The translations under genes and the position numbers were made by a program. Of a DNA stretch of 64,000 nt, positions 51,601 through 62,343 are shown one piece after another. The notes beneath the pieces were generated by a model. The model ran no database searches, was not told where the DNA came from, and worked only from the letters and a program-made list of their open reading frames with translations. Numbering within the stretch: the stretch's first letter is position 1; each line of letters begins with the position of its first letter. Source of the stretch: Haliclona indistincta. Its lineage: Eukaryota > Porifera > Demospongiae > Haplosclerida > Chalinidae. The stretch covers positions 1,754,658 through 1,818,657 of the forward strand of contig OZ024787.1 of assembly GCA_964017065.1 (NCBI GenBank), given 5' to 3'.

Positions 51601-54010
51601 ATAATAGCGCTAGCATAATTATGTTGTTTTTATTTAGGCTGCCATGAATGCTGCAGAAATACTAGACAATGTTGAGGAATGGCCAACAGAAATAGTTGAA
51701 CAAAAGAGCAATCAGTGAGCACATAATAATTATGTGTAATTGTGAGACGTACTAATGTGTAGGATTGTTAAAGCATTTGACAGCATCGTTGATGCACTGA
51801 TACAACAAGAGAACTTCTCTAACATAAGTGTTGTTCAGAGTGATCTGGCTTTAAAAGGCGAACGAGTGAGCATCTTAAAAACCGATTTAATGATGCCTTT
51901 AGTTATTTTACAGCTTGAAAAAGCAATGTTTAATGGACGAACATTGAATGCAGGAGTAACAGGTACTAACATGTGTAAGGTTACTAAACTGTTTACCACT
52001 GTATATTACAACTGTTTATTTTTGCTATAAAGATTCCCAGAAGCTAGATTTGTTAACATCTGATGGTTTACCAGGAGAAGAACTCACATCACATGAAAAT
52101 GCACGAATAGTTCTGCCTCAAGAAATAGTCAACACAACTTCAGGAGGACAACATGTTACTATAGCATTCACTGTGTACAACTCTGCTGTGCTGTTTCCAG
52201 TGAGAAATACATCACAAGGAGTGAACTCATCAACAACAGTTGTTGGTAGCCAAGTTGTGTCTGCTACTGTAAATGGTATAAACAATGGAGCTAGACTCAC
52301 TGATGGTGGTCAAGTGACATTTTCACTGAGACTGACAAATGTACCAACTCTTAGAGAAGAGGAGTCCATAACCAACGTACACTGTGTCTTCTGGGACTTT
52401 ACTGGTGCAGGTAAACCATATCATACAACAATTTTAGTGCAAGCATGTTGTTTATAGGAAACTGGAGCACATATGGATGTAATCTGGTATCATTCAACCA
52501 TTCCACTAATGTGGTCAAATGTGAATGCAACCACCTCACAAATTTTGCTTGTCTTGTGGTACGTAAATTTCAACTTGCACAGAAAAATTTAACCACTTAC
52601 TACGTATATTAACAGGATATTTCTACTCGATTGAGGAACAATGAAAACACAACAGTTGAACTACCTCATGAATTCAAACTAGCACTTGAAGCCACCACCT
52701 ACACTGGCGTGGTCCTTTCATTACTAGGATTGACAATATTCTTGCTCACACATCTCATTTCAAAGTAAGCACACATGCGCATAATATAGCATAATGTTAT
52801 TTAGGTAGCTGGTCTTCTGGCTAGCTATATAGCCAGAAATTGAAATTATTATGATTTTTTTCAATAGGAAAATTCGTCAAAGAGATGTTGCCAAGTTTCA
52901 TGTACAGCTAGCAGTGTCAATGCTGCTCATGTTGATAGTGTTTGTGGCTGGTATTGGTCGTACTGAGAACAGAGCTGGTTGTATCACTGTGGGTGTGCTC
53001 CTCCACTACCTCATCCTGGTCACCTGGATGTGGATGGGTGCTGAAGCTGTCCTGCTCTTCCAAAAACTGATCATTGTATTCAAACAAGTCACAAAATTTG
53101 AGATCATCTTCATATCCATCCTCTGCTGGGGTTAGCAATACCTTTCTAATACAATGTGAGCATTAATTTTGATCCTCTTACATACGTACAGCTGTTCCTC
53201 TGATTCCTGTTGTCATCTCCGTTGCTACTAATCCAAATCACTACATCACACAAGATAACACCAGTACAGACTTGTAAGAAAAACCATATTGTCTAAATTT
53301 CCGGTATTTTAAATTTTATTCATCTCTATAGTTGCTTCATTGGTGATACAGCCGTATTCTTTGGAGCATTTCTTGGTCCAATATTTCTGGTCATCATTGC
53401 TAATGCTTGTGTAGCTGTCTCTATTGGATATGTTATAATCAAGCATCGTATCAAGCAACAAGAGATGAAACAAGCTGGTAGCTTAAAGAAACAGCAAATG
53501 TCATCCAAACAAGCATTGAAGCTACTAATGTCTCTTATCGGATTTATGATTCTTCTTGGTCTCTCATGGGTCATTCTGCTGTTCACAGTTGTGGGAGTTG
53601 ACACTAACATTTACGCTGCCTTTGTCATTCAGTGGCTGTTTGTTTTCTTCAATTCTTTGCAAGGATTCTTCATTTTCATCTTCTTTGTCGCGATCAGTCC
53701 TGACATGCGAAAACAGTGGAAGATTTTACTGACATCTTCTTGCTTCAAGAACAAGCAAAATTCATTTCACTACAATCGAGCTACCAGCTCCACAACCTCT
53801 GGTACTTTAGGCAGAACAAGTTCCAAAGGAACAATAAGAGAAGCTGTAATTGGTGCGAGCAAGAAAGAGAAATGCTATTCTGAAGACACAAGTGTTGATG
53901 ATAATATCACTTTAAACTGTGAGAATACATATGTCTCACAGAGTGATTATTTTATGAAGCCAGACTCCTGCAAGATCGAGAAAGAAAGTGAAATGAATAC
54001 AGTCCTGTGA
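48605..54010 (+). CDS. Gene G: adhesion GPCR with Ig, FN3, HRM, GAIN and GPS
   Basis: Eighteen exons: 48605-48746, 48804-49187, 49242-49622, 49676-49951, 50002-50304, 50364-50702, 50757-51077, 51129-51346, 51402-51578, 51638-51714, 51763-51865, 51914-51962, 52033-52410, 52458-52558, 52616-52764, 52868-53130, 53192-53273, 53332-54010; 4422 nt, 1473 residues, phases consistent. Order: signal peptide (TATVLFILIMLNGYALS), two Ig-like domains (to about 302), FN3 (to 394), three Ig-like domains (to 715), HRM-type Cys module (about 716-788; TTDEGTRG), GAIN, GPS (about 1040-1083; CECNHLTNFACLV), 7TM (about 1095-1385) and a cytoplasmic tail. It is a cell-surface receptor probably autocleaved at the GPS. 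Identity with F is very high in the third-last Ig through TM3. Confidence 0.92.
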
Positions 54011-54913
54011 AGAATAGTATCAATAACACTACTTTTGTTTGTAAGGCGACAAAATTGAACTTATTATTGTGTAATTGTGTGATACTTTAAAATTAATCAG
54101 TAGTGGACAAATTTTGAGTAGTCATGTTTTTTTCTTTTTTATTAACAATGACAATGATGTAATCATTGTCTTTTTTGTTTTAATCACCTCATGAAAATCT
54201 TGCGACAATTTTTAGTGTGAGGCTCTGACCTTGATCTCATTAGCAACGATGATAGTGATGAATGTGGGTTATTAGAAAAATAATGTCAGTGACATTAACA
54301 AAGTTTTTTAGTTGATGTGATCATGACTCATTGATAATTATTACATAGGGAAGAGATGGCGGCTACAATACAATGAATTAGCATTCACACGCTGATATTT
54401 CCCCTGATGGTGAATTTTGTACTTTCAATGACACATAGATATGCCCTTTAGCATTGTCTTATCCTTATAATAGCCATGAGGTTGCTCGAAATTGTTACTT
54501 TCCTTCCTTCCTTTCCTCCCTCCCTCTCTCCCTCCCTGTGGATTAGATTCCAACACATGGTTACAGAGGTTTTATTACTTCTTGCAAGAAAGATTTGAGT
54601 GTAAAGCGTCACCTTGCAGTCACTAATGTGTCAAGTCACTGATATTTATTCACACAATGGAGCATGATCAAAGACTCAATAGCATTTTAACGCATTAGTG
54701 CTCCACGCTTTACGGTCTACGCTCTACGGTTTACGCTCTACCCTTGCAAGAAGTAATAAAACCGCTGTAACATCATTTACAGTTGTAAGATGAGCTCAAA
54801 TACTTACACTCTAAGTGTTGATTACAGAGAATGTGTAAGTACAGAGTACAGCTAAAGTTGCTAAAACGTCACTCACTGGTATAGTAACAGCAAAACGAGA
54901 AGTAGTAGCTACT
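54011..54913. other. Spacer with repeat fragments
   Basis: 54345-54500 is a degraded fragment of the Helitron-like family (ATGGCGGCTACAATACAATG and onward). 54500-54538 is a CCTT/CCCT microsatellite. 54558-54771 is a small inverted-repeat element. The remainder up to 54913 is the 5' flank of the first 7TM copy. Confidence 0.55.
54558..54771. mobile_element. Small MITE-like inverted repeat (about 214 bp)
   Basis: Ends GGTTACAG(A/C)GGTTTTATTA and its complement, with arms of about 32 bp (CTTGCAAGAAGTAATAAAAC). The inner part has repeated TACGCTCTACGG motifs. Target duplication not resolved. Confidence 0.6.
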
Positions 54914-55924
54914 ATGGTGCTCAACATCACTGGAGTGGATATTCAACTCTACTATGATGTCAACGTTGCTTTGAATGTCTGTTTCTTCATATTCCTATCT
55001 CTACTACCACTCCTGCTGTGTGTCTTGGTTATACTGGCACTGATCCTTGCTAAGACTATCCATATCAAGGTTCGAGTGCTTCTCATCAATATATTTGCAG
55101 CAGAGATACTAGGTTGGATTGTCTATGCCATCTTCTATCTTGGCTGGATAGTACGCCTCAACCACAATGAAACTATATCATGTAAGCTGTTCTATTCAAC
55201 TAGTCTAGTGGCTAATGTCCAAAAGTTCACTTCTGGAACCTTTTACGCAATCAATATCTTCCTCTTTATAAAGTATGGAGAGAAGAAGCTAAAATGGTAC
55301 ATAGTCACACCGTATATTGTACTATCATGGATTATAATAACGATAATATCAGTACTGCTAACAATACTCTTACCACCTGACTTCGTGCGCTACATCAATG
55401 GAATATGCTCTGTGCGTATATACTCATCTATCCTATTCGCAATATCTGCTTCTCTGGCCACCATATTGGCCTTTATCTTCTTGATCATTCAGATTGTTAT
55501 GATAATAGTCACCTTTGTGTATATCAAGAAACACACACTTGAAGGAAGTGTTCAACTCAAGAAGGCAGTCGCTAAAGTACTCGTGTATATCTTCATTGCA
55601 TCAATTGTTACTTTTATCGGCACTATCGCACCAGCACTGAGCTTTATTGTACATTTGATTATCCCAGGCTCTACTACTGTGACCATGACCGTTCGAATCT
55701 ACCTTACTCGACTTCTTTTCAGTGTTCCAGGCATTGCTACACCAATAGTAGCCATAGCGTTACTCAAACCAGTTCGTGATGCAATAAAGACCATGACAAA
55801 GAACCTGTTTTGCAAGAAAGACAACAAGGTTCATCCCACGATGACTGAGGAAAGCACTGGCGCCATTGAACTGCAGACACATCAAGTGCATAACATGTGT
55901 ACGACTGCTGGAGTTGATCAATGA
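54914..55924 (+). CDS. 7TM receptor, tandem copy 1
   Basis: Single exon, 336 residues. Seven hydrophobic helices at about residues 18-45, 53-78, 90-116, 127-151, 170-203, 218-252 and 264-288, a short N-terminus with two N-glycosylation sites (NIT, NET in the first loop) and a basic cytoplasmic tail. There is no DRY after helix 3 (FIKYGEKKLKW instead) and no NPxxY in helix 7 (GIATPIVAIALLKP), so it is a divergent, probably lineage-specific GPCR. Ligand unknown. Confidence 0.85.
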   Translation: MVLNITGVDIQLYYDVNVALNVCFFIFLSLLPLLLCVLVILALILAKTIHIKVRVLLINIFAAEILGWIVYAIFYLGWIVRLNHNETISCKLFYSTSLVANVQKFTSGTFYAINIFLFIKYGEKKLKWYIVTPYIVLSWIIITIISVLLTILLPPDFVRYINGICSVRIYSSILFAISASLATILAFIFLIIQIVMIIVTFVYIKKHTLEGSVQLKKAVAKVLVYIFIASIVTFIGTIAPALSFIVHLIIPGSTTVTMTVRIYLTRLLFSVPGIATPIVAIALLKPVRDAIKTMTKNLFCKKDNKVHPTMTEESTGAIELQTHQVHNMCTTAGVDQ

Positions 55925-56402
55925 GCTGTACTGTTTTTTCTTAGAAGTATAGCTACTAGTGTTTAGTTGTGCTCGTGTTAGCTCTGTATTTGTGGTTGTT
56001 CTAAGTAGAATCATATCATAGAATTTGAACAATAATGAATTGGTGTTAAAAAATGATTACACTATTAATGTGTTAAATGCAACAAGGAAATAACATGCCG
56101 CAAACTACCGAAGATACATTTTAAACAGTTTTATCATAATATTATTGTGTATAATTAATTTATAATTCCCTGCTGTACGGTATTTGGCAACCATCAATTT
56201 GCGGGATTTTGTGCAACACTGTTTCAAAATTGCACAAGTTTCCAAAAAGCGCAGAACGTATTATATGTTGTATTGATTGACACCACATTTCAAATAGTTA
56301 CACTCAAAACGCTAATTACAAAGCATGTGTCAGTACAAGTAACATACCCATTGTTGCTAGAAGTCACAGGTAGCAACAGCAACAGGAGCAGTAGATACAG
56401 CT
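55925..56402. other. Intergenic spacer between 7TM copies 1 and 2
   Basis: 478 bp, apparently identical to 57414-57891. It forms part of the 1489-bp duplicated unit and must contain the promoter of copy 2. Confidence 0.7.
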
Positions 56403-57413
56403 ATGACACTCAACATCACTGGAGTGGACAATCAACTCTACTATGATGTCAACGTTGCTTTGAATGTCTGTTTCTTCATATTCCTATCTCTACTACCACT
56501 CCTGCTGTGTGTCTTGGTTATACTGGCACTGATCCTTGCTCAGACTATCCATATCAAGATTCGAGTGCTTCTCATCAATATATTTGCAGCAGAGATACTA
56601 GGTTGGATTGTCTATGCCATCTTCTATCTTGGCTGGATAGTACGCCTCAACCACAATGAAACTATATCATGTAAGATGTTCTATACAACCTTTCTAGTGG
56701 CTGGTGTCCAAAAGTTCACTTCTGGAACCCTTTACACAATCAATATCTTCCTCTTCATAAAGTATGGAGAGAAGAAGCTAAAATGGTACATAGTCACACC
56801 GTATATTGTACTATCATGGATTATAATAACGATAATATCAGTACTGCTAACAATACTCTTACCACCTGACTTCGTGCGCTACATCAATGGAATATGCTCT
56901 GTGCGTATATACTCATCTATCCTATTCGCAATATCTGCTTCTCTGGCCACCATATTGGCCTTTATCTTCTTGATCATTCAGATTGTTATGATAATAGTCA
57001 CCTTTGTGTATATCAAGAAACACACACTTGAAGGAAGTGTTCAACTCAAGAAGGCAGTCGCTAAAGTACTCGTGTATATCTTCATTGCATCAATTGTTAC
57101 TTTTATCGGCACTATCGCACCAGCACTGAGCTTTATTGTACATTTGATTATCCCAGGCTCTACTACTGTGACCATGACCGTTCGAATCTACCTTACTCGA
57201 CTTCTTTTCAGTGTTCCAGGCATTGCTACACCAATAGTAGCCATAGCGTTACTCAAACCAGTTCGTGATGCAATAAAGACCATGACAAAGAACCTGTTTT
57301 GCAAGAAAGACAACAAGGTTCATCCCACGATGACTGAGGAAAGCACTGGCGCCATTGAACTGCAGACACATCAAGTGCATAACATGTGTACGACTGCTGG
57401 AGTTGATCAATGA
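56403..57413 (+). CDS. 7TM receptor, tandem copy 2 (chimeric)
   Basis: 336 residues, single exon. The N-terminal part follows copy 3 (MTLNITGVDNQLYYD, QTIHIKIRV, CKMFYTTFLVAGV, SGTLYTINI). From helix 4 on it follows copy 1 (LLTILLPPDFVRY and everything to AGVDQ). The switch lies between about 56757 and 56850. It arose by unequal crossing-over or conversion between neighbours. Otherwise described as for copy 1. Confidence 0.85.
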   Translation: MTLNITGVDNQLYYDVNVALNVCFFIFLSLLPLLLCVLVILALILAQTIHIKIRVLLINIFAAEILGWIVYAIFYLGWIVRLNHNETISCKMFYTTFLVAGVQKFTSGTLYTINIFLFIKYGEKKLKWYIVTPYIVLSWIIITIISVLLTILLPPDFVRYINGICSVRIYSSILFAISASLATILAFIFLIIQIVMIIVTFVYIKKHTLEGSVQLKKAVAKVLVYIFIASIVTFIGTIAPALSFIVHLIIPGSTTVTMTVRIYLTRLLFSVPGIATPIVAIALLKPVRDAIKTMTKNLFCKKDNKVHPTMTEESTGAIELQTHQVHNMCTTAGVDQ

Positions 57414-57891
57414 GCTGTACTGTTTTTTCTTAGAAGTATAGCTACTAGTGTTTAGTTGTGCTCGTGTTAGCTCTGTATTTGTGGTTGTTCTAAGTAGAAT
57501 CATATCATAGAATTTGAACAATAATGAATTGGTGTTAAAAAATGATTACACTATTAATGTGTTAAATGCAACAAGGAAATAACATGCCGCAAACTACCGA
57601 AGATACATTTTAAACAGTTTTATCATAATATTATTGTGTATAATTAATTTATAATTCCCTGCTGTACGGTATTTGGCAACCATCAATTTGCGGGATTTTG
57701 TGCAACACTGTTTCAAAATTGCACAAGTTTCCAAAAAGCGCAGAACGTATTATATGTTGTATTGATTGACACCACATTTCAAATAGTTACACTCAAAACG
57801 CTAATTACAAAGCATGTGTCAGTACAAGTAACATACCCATTGTTGCTAGAAGTCACAGGTAGCAACAGCAACAGGAGCAGTAGATACAGCT
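57414..57891. other. Intergenic spacer between 7TM copies 2 and 3
   Basis: Same sequence as 55925-56402 as far as I can compare by eye. Confidence 0.7.
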
Positions 57892-58869
57892 ATGACACTC
57901 AACATCACTGGAGTGGACAATCAACTCTACTATGATGTCAACGTTGCTTTGAATGTCTGTTTCTTCATATTCCTATCTCTACTACCACTCCTGCTGTGTG
58001 TCTTGGTTATACTGGCACTGATCCTTGCTCAGACTATCCATATCAAGATTCGAGTGCTTCTCATCAATATATTTGCAGCAGAGATACTAGGTTGGATTGT
58101 CTATGCCATCTTCTATCTTGGCTGGATAGTACGCCTCAACCACAATGAAACTATATCATGTAAGATGTTCTATACAACCTTTCTAGTGGCTGGTGTCCAA
58201 AAGTTCACTTCTGGAACCCTTTACACAATCAATATCTTCCTCTTCATAAAGTATGGAGAGAAGAAGCTAAAATGGTACATAGTCACACCGTATATTGTAC
58301 TATCATGGATTATAATAACGATAATATCAGTACTGCTAATCATATTCTTACCACCTGACTTCGTGCACTACATCAATGGAATATGCTCTGTGCGTATATA
58401 CTCATCTATCCTATTAGCAATATCTGCTTCTCTGGTCACCATAGTGGCCTTTACCTTCCTGATCATTCAGATTGTTATGATAATAGTTACGTTTGTGTAC
58501 ATCAAGAAACACGCTTTGGTAGAAAATGTTCAAATCAAGAAGGCAGTCACTAAAGTACTCGTGTATATCGTCATTGCATCAATTGTTACTTTTATCGGCA
58601 CTGTTGTACCAGCAGTGAGCTTCATCTTACAATTGATTATCCCAGGCTCTACTATTGTGACCGTGACTGCTCAAAGCTACCTTGCTCGACTTCTTTTCGG
58701 TGTTCCTGGCATTGCTACACCAATAGTAGCCATAGCGTTACTCAAACCAGTTCGTGATGCAATAAAGACCATGCCAAAGAACCTGTTTTGCAAGAAAGAC
58801 AACGGGATTCATCCCACGACGACTGAGAAAAACACTGGCGCCATTGAACTGCAGACATCAAGTGTATAA
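57892..58869 (+). CDS. 7TM receptor, tandem copy 3
   Basis: 325 residues, single exon. The first half is identical to copy 2. The second half has many substitutions, mostly in helices 5-7 (LVTIVAFTFL, ALVENVQIKKAV, VVPAVSFILQL). The tail is shorter because two missing bases near 58858 (ACATCAAGTG versus ACACATCAAGTG) bring in a stop right after TSSV. Confidence 0.85.
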   Translation: MTLNITGVDNQLYYDVNVALNVCFFIFLSLLPLLLCVLVILALILAQTIHIKIRVLLINIFAAEILGWIVYAIFYLGWIVRLNHNETISCKMFYTTFLVAGVQKFTSGTLYTINIFLFIKYGEKKLKWYIVTPYIVLSWIIITIISVLLIIFLPPDFVHYINGICSVRIYSSILLAISASLVTIVAFTFLIIQIVMIIVTFVYIKKHALVENVQIKKAVTKVLVYIVIASIVTFIGTVVPAVSFILQLIIPGSTIVTVTAQSYLARLLFGVPGIATPIVAIALLKPVRDAIKTMPKNLFCKKDNGIHPTTTEKNTGAIELQTSSV

Positions 58870-59349
58870 CATGTGTATGACTGCTGGAGTTGATCAATGA
58901 GCTGTACTGTTTTTCTTAGAAGTAGCTACTAGTGTTTAGTTGTGCTCGTGTTTAGCTCTGTATTTGTGGTTGTTCTAAGTAGTACAGCTATAGTAGTGTA
59001 TCATGACATTGTATTTGAAAAATTATGAATTGGCGTTTTAAACAGGTTACACTATCAATGTGTTAAATGCAACAAAGAGAGAACATGCCGAAGATACATT
59101 TTTAACAGTTTTATTATAATTGTGTATAAATTTGATGTACTATCATAAATTGAGGTAGTTGGGAAGATACATTTTTAACAGTTTTATCATATTGATTATT
59201 GTGTATAAATTTGATGTAATATCAAAAATTGCGGAAGATGGGTAAAAAAACATCAACCTTCTTAGCAGGCAAGTAGTAGCTACTTAAACAGCAATGCTCT
59301 TATTAGATGCAAGTTGTAATACAATTTACTGACACAGTTTTTAGAAAAT
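58870..59349. other. 7TM copy 3 downstream flank
   Basis: Begins as a diverged version of the copy 1/2 downstream sequence. A short tandem duplication (ACATTTTTAACAGTTTTAT with following bases) lies at about 59094-59230. No gene. Confidence 0.5.
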
Positions 59350-60137
59350 TAAAAAGATTTCTATCGAAATCAAAAGGATGCAGGGTTGTGAAATCTACCA
59401 CTGGTCAACAATGTAAACTAACAAGGAACAAGCATGGAATGGTAACACGATTGTCTTGCTAACAGACCATAGATCCCTACATCAGTGGCTGCTGTAGTTG
59501 ACTATAGCTAGTTCAGCTTAGCTTGTTGCTGTTGACTGACACCTGACGTGCATTCAGCTTGTGACAGCTTATGTACAGCCACTGATGTAGGGATCTATGG
59601 TCTGTTAGCAAGTCAATCGTGTTACCATTCCATGCTTGTTCCTTGTTAGTTTACATTGTTGACCAGTGGTAGATTTCACAACCCTACATCCTTTTGATTT
59701 CGATAGAAATCTTTTTAATTTTCTTGTTTGTGTCCTTTTTTCTTTTTCAGTGAAGTACAGTTCAATATCATGCAATTACTGTGCCATCTTTGTTTCCACC
59801 ATTGGTTTGGTTTTCCTGTTGTTGATGGCTTTTCTTTATTATTAACAATTTTAAACTTGTGGCTAAATAATTCTTATGCTGTAGATATCAGCTCGCCTAC
59901 GCATGCATGAATACAGTGCATACGAGCCCCGCCCACACTTGTTTACGGCGGTTATAATTATCTGGCAAGGCAGAATGGTGATTCTGCGCTTGCTAGCTTA
60001 CCGTTCTTCGAAGACTCCATACAAATATGTGTTCTCCGTGATCTATACGGCGTGCGCGTGGCGATACTCAAGCTTGTGCTTGGTCACGTGCGCTAACCAC
60101 AGCTTGGTACGGTCACGTGCGTATTGCGCTATCACTA

Positions 60138-60730
60138 AGGGTGCTCGGTACTAATTAATATTCATCAGGCGGTCAGTATTTGTGAATATCATTATGCGGT
60201 TGTGAATATCGGCACGTGGTTGTGAATATCATTTCGCGCTTTGTAGTATATGCTGTACTTCGTGTACGTGCTGGGAAAGCACAAAACAGTATAAAACTCA
60301 GGCATCAAGCACTGGAGTACGTTTATACAGCGCCAAGATCGTCACCTACACGTGGCCAACACTGTAACGGAGAGTTTTTTCGAATTGCGTACTCAACAGC
60401 CGAGATAAGTTACGTAAGTACTGTTAGTCGCTGCTGTATCGCCAAAAGCTCTCCGTTACTGGATTCCTCGTGTCGAGATGGCCACAGAAACGTGGTTTCA
60501 GCAACCGGGGACGCTCTGCTGAAAAGTCTTATCGACAAGTAGGCGTGGTTTTTGTCGTGCCTCTGGCGGTCTGTCAATGTAAGCTATCGCGCTGAAACTT
60601 GATATGCAAGCAGTAGTTCCAGTGGTACTGCTGTGCAGCTAGTGATGCGTTTGTAGCTGCTTTATAATATGAAATTCTAGCCCATAGCAACGGCGCCGCC
60701 TTATGAATATTAATTAGTACCGAGCACCCT
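60138..60730. mobile_element. TIR element nested in copy 4 (593 bp)
   Basis: Termini AGGGTGCTCGGTACTAATTA and its complement, 28-bp inverted repeats, flanked by TA on both sides (60136-60137, 60731-60732). This is compatible with a Tc1/mariner-type MITE. The frame at 60216-60542 has no recognisable product. Confidence 0.7.
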
Positions 60731-60733
60731 TAA

Positions 60734-61587
60734 GGGTCGCTCTAAAAGGAGGAACGAGGAAATAAGAAATGGGAAACGGAAATGAGGAAACGGAGAAATG
60801 GCGAGATAAGGTAGGGCGGGGTAACTTGGAACAAAATTTATGTTCTCGTACCTGGCGTGAAGAAGAAAATTGCGGCTAGACGTCGAAAATTATGCTCACA
60901 CAGTAGGCACACTTATAGTCGATCGTGGGCATAAAGAATGTTGGAGCTACCTTTCGTCTGCTTTGCAACCGAAGCTCGATTATGAGCTGAGAACTGGTAA
61001 ATTAGTAGGTGTGGTACGTAACTTGAAACACGGTCTCTTTTTTATATTCCTGGCAATGTGTGCTATGGAAAAGGACCGAAGATGAATTCTAGTCGCCTGT
61101 AATCGCATGTCCGAAGCTTTTAGACTAGTGCATATTCGCAGACAAAATTGAATATTTTCCGCGCAATCTGCGCGGCTAGGATGATTATAGCTAAAGGCGC
61201 GGCGGCTGAAGGCAAATTTTTCTTCACAAAACAATGAAACACAACAATCATAGTTACACTCCTTCTGGTGTTCTACACTCAGCTACTGTTAGTAGCAGAG
61301 TCGGTAAAATTGAAAACAATGATTTTAGAGATGATATAGAAATAAAATTATTAGTTAACGCCGCTATTTCGCTGCTAGTCGGGTCCATATCATTATCCCT
61401 CGTCTAAAACACTACAAAGAAGAAAGAGGAACGTTTAAAGGTGCCACATCGGCGACTGTTGGGAAGTACGAGGTCCAAGGTTTGAATTTTGTTCCAAGAC
61501 GGTACTCCGCCCTACCTTGTCATTTCTCCGTTTCCTCGTTTCCGTTTCCCATTTCTTATTTCCTCGTTCCTCTTTTTAGAGCGACCC
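60734..61587. mobile_element. Long-TIR element nested in copy 4 (854 bp)
   Basis: Termini GGGTCGCTCTAAAA and complement. Inverted repeats of about 110 bp carry purine-rich runs (GGAACGAGGAAATAAGAAAT). The inner frames 60870-61085 and 60980-61234 are unassigned. Target duplication not clear. Confidence 0.7.
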
Positions 61588-62045
61588 AATTATTAATGGC
61601 GTCTAACACTTAGCTGACAATGGATCACGATCGAGAAATCGCGGAATTTATATCGCCGTTTCGCTAAAAACTAAGTTCAAAAGGCACATGCCAGGAGAAT
61701 TTCACGACTGTTCGTGGGTGTTTTGGTCTCGGCACTGCTCACGTAAAGGTGCTAGGCGAGTGGAAGAAAGAAAGAAAGAAGAAAGAAGAAGAAGAAAGAA
61801 GAAAACGAAGATGACGAAACTCGATTTTCACCGTTTCCAGGTTCGTCACTTTAGTAACAATCTCGAGCAATCTCCTTGCTACTGTAAGATGGGGCAACGC
61901 CAGATAGCAGATTTAAGTGTCTTTGGACGTATAAAATTCATCACCAGGCGAAATACCAGCGTTTGAACGCTAATACATTGTATGTAGCCGCCATCTTGTT
62001 TTCTCGTTCAACCCTACATAGGGAGACACTACCGTGTCTCCCTAA

Positions 62046-62343
62046 TAATTATGTGATTACTGCGCACTAACTAAACACAGAGGAATAAATTTGATCAACT
62101 ACCTTTGTATGAGGATTGAACCTCACTGAGCTAGCATTATAGTTTGATAGGATGCCTCTTTGATCATGCAGTAGGCTAGGCCTGCATTGATGATGATGTC
62201 ACCAATTGAATTATGACAAGTTTCTGATATTGACACAACACATACGTGATGTGAATGAATTGTTTACTCCACAATCTCAGAGATGGATCCATTATAAGAA
62301 ATTGTGCACATCTGGCCGCCAATCAGTATACCGAAAGTACAGA
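62046..62343. other. Gene J upstream flank
   Basis: No recognisable exon. It would hold the promoter of gene J. No TATA box is obvious. Confidence 0.35.

Larger units (their letters stand above)
59350..62045 (+). mobile_element. Helitron-like repeat, copy 4, with nested insertions
   Basis: Same order as copy 3: fold-back arms (about 59350-59500 and 59580-59735), then the unique part to the hairpin and CTAA at 62045, followed by T. It is interrupted after CACTAA (60133-60138) by two elements (60138-60730 and 60734-61587), then continues AATTATTAATGG as in copy 3 at 40747. Confidence 0.72.
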
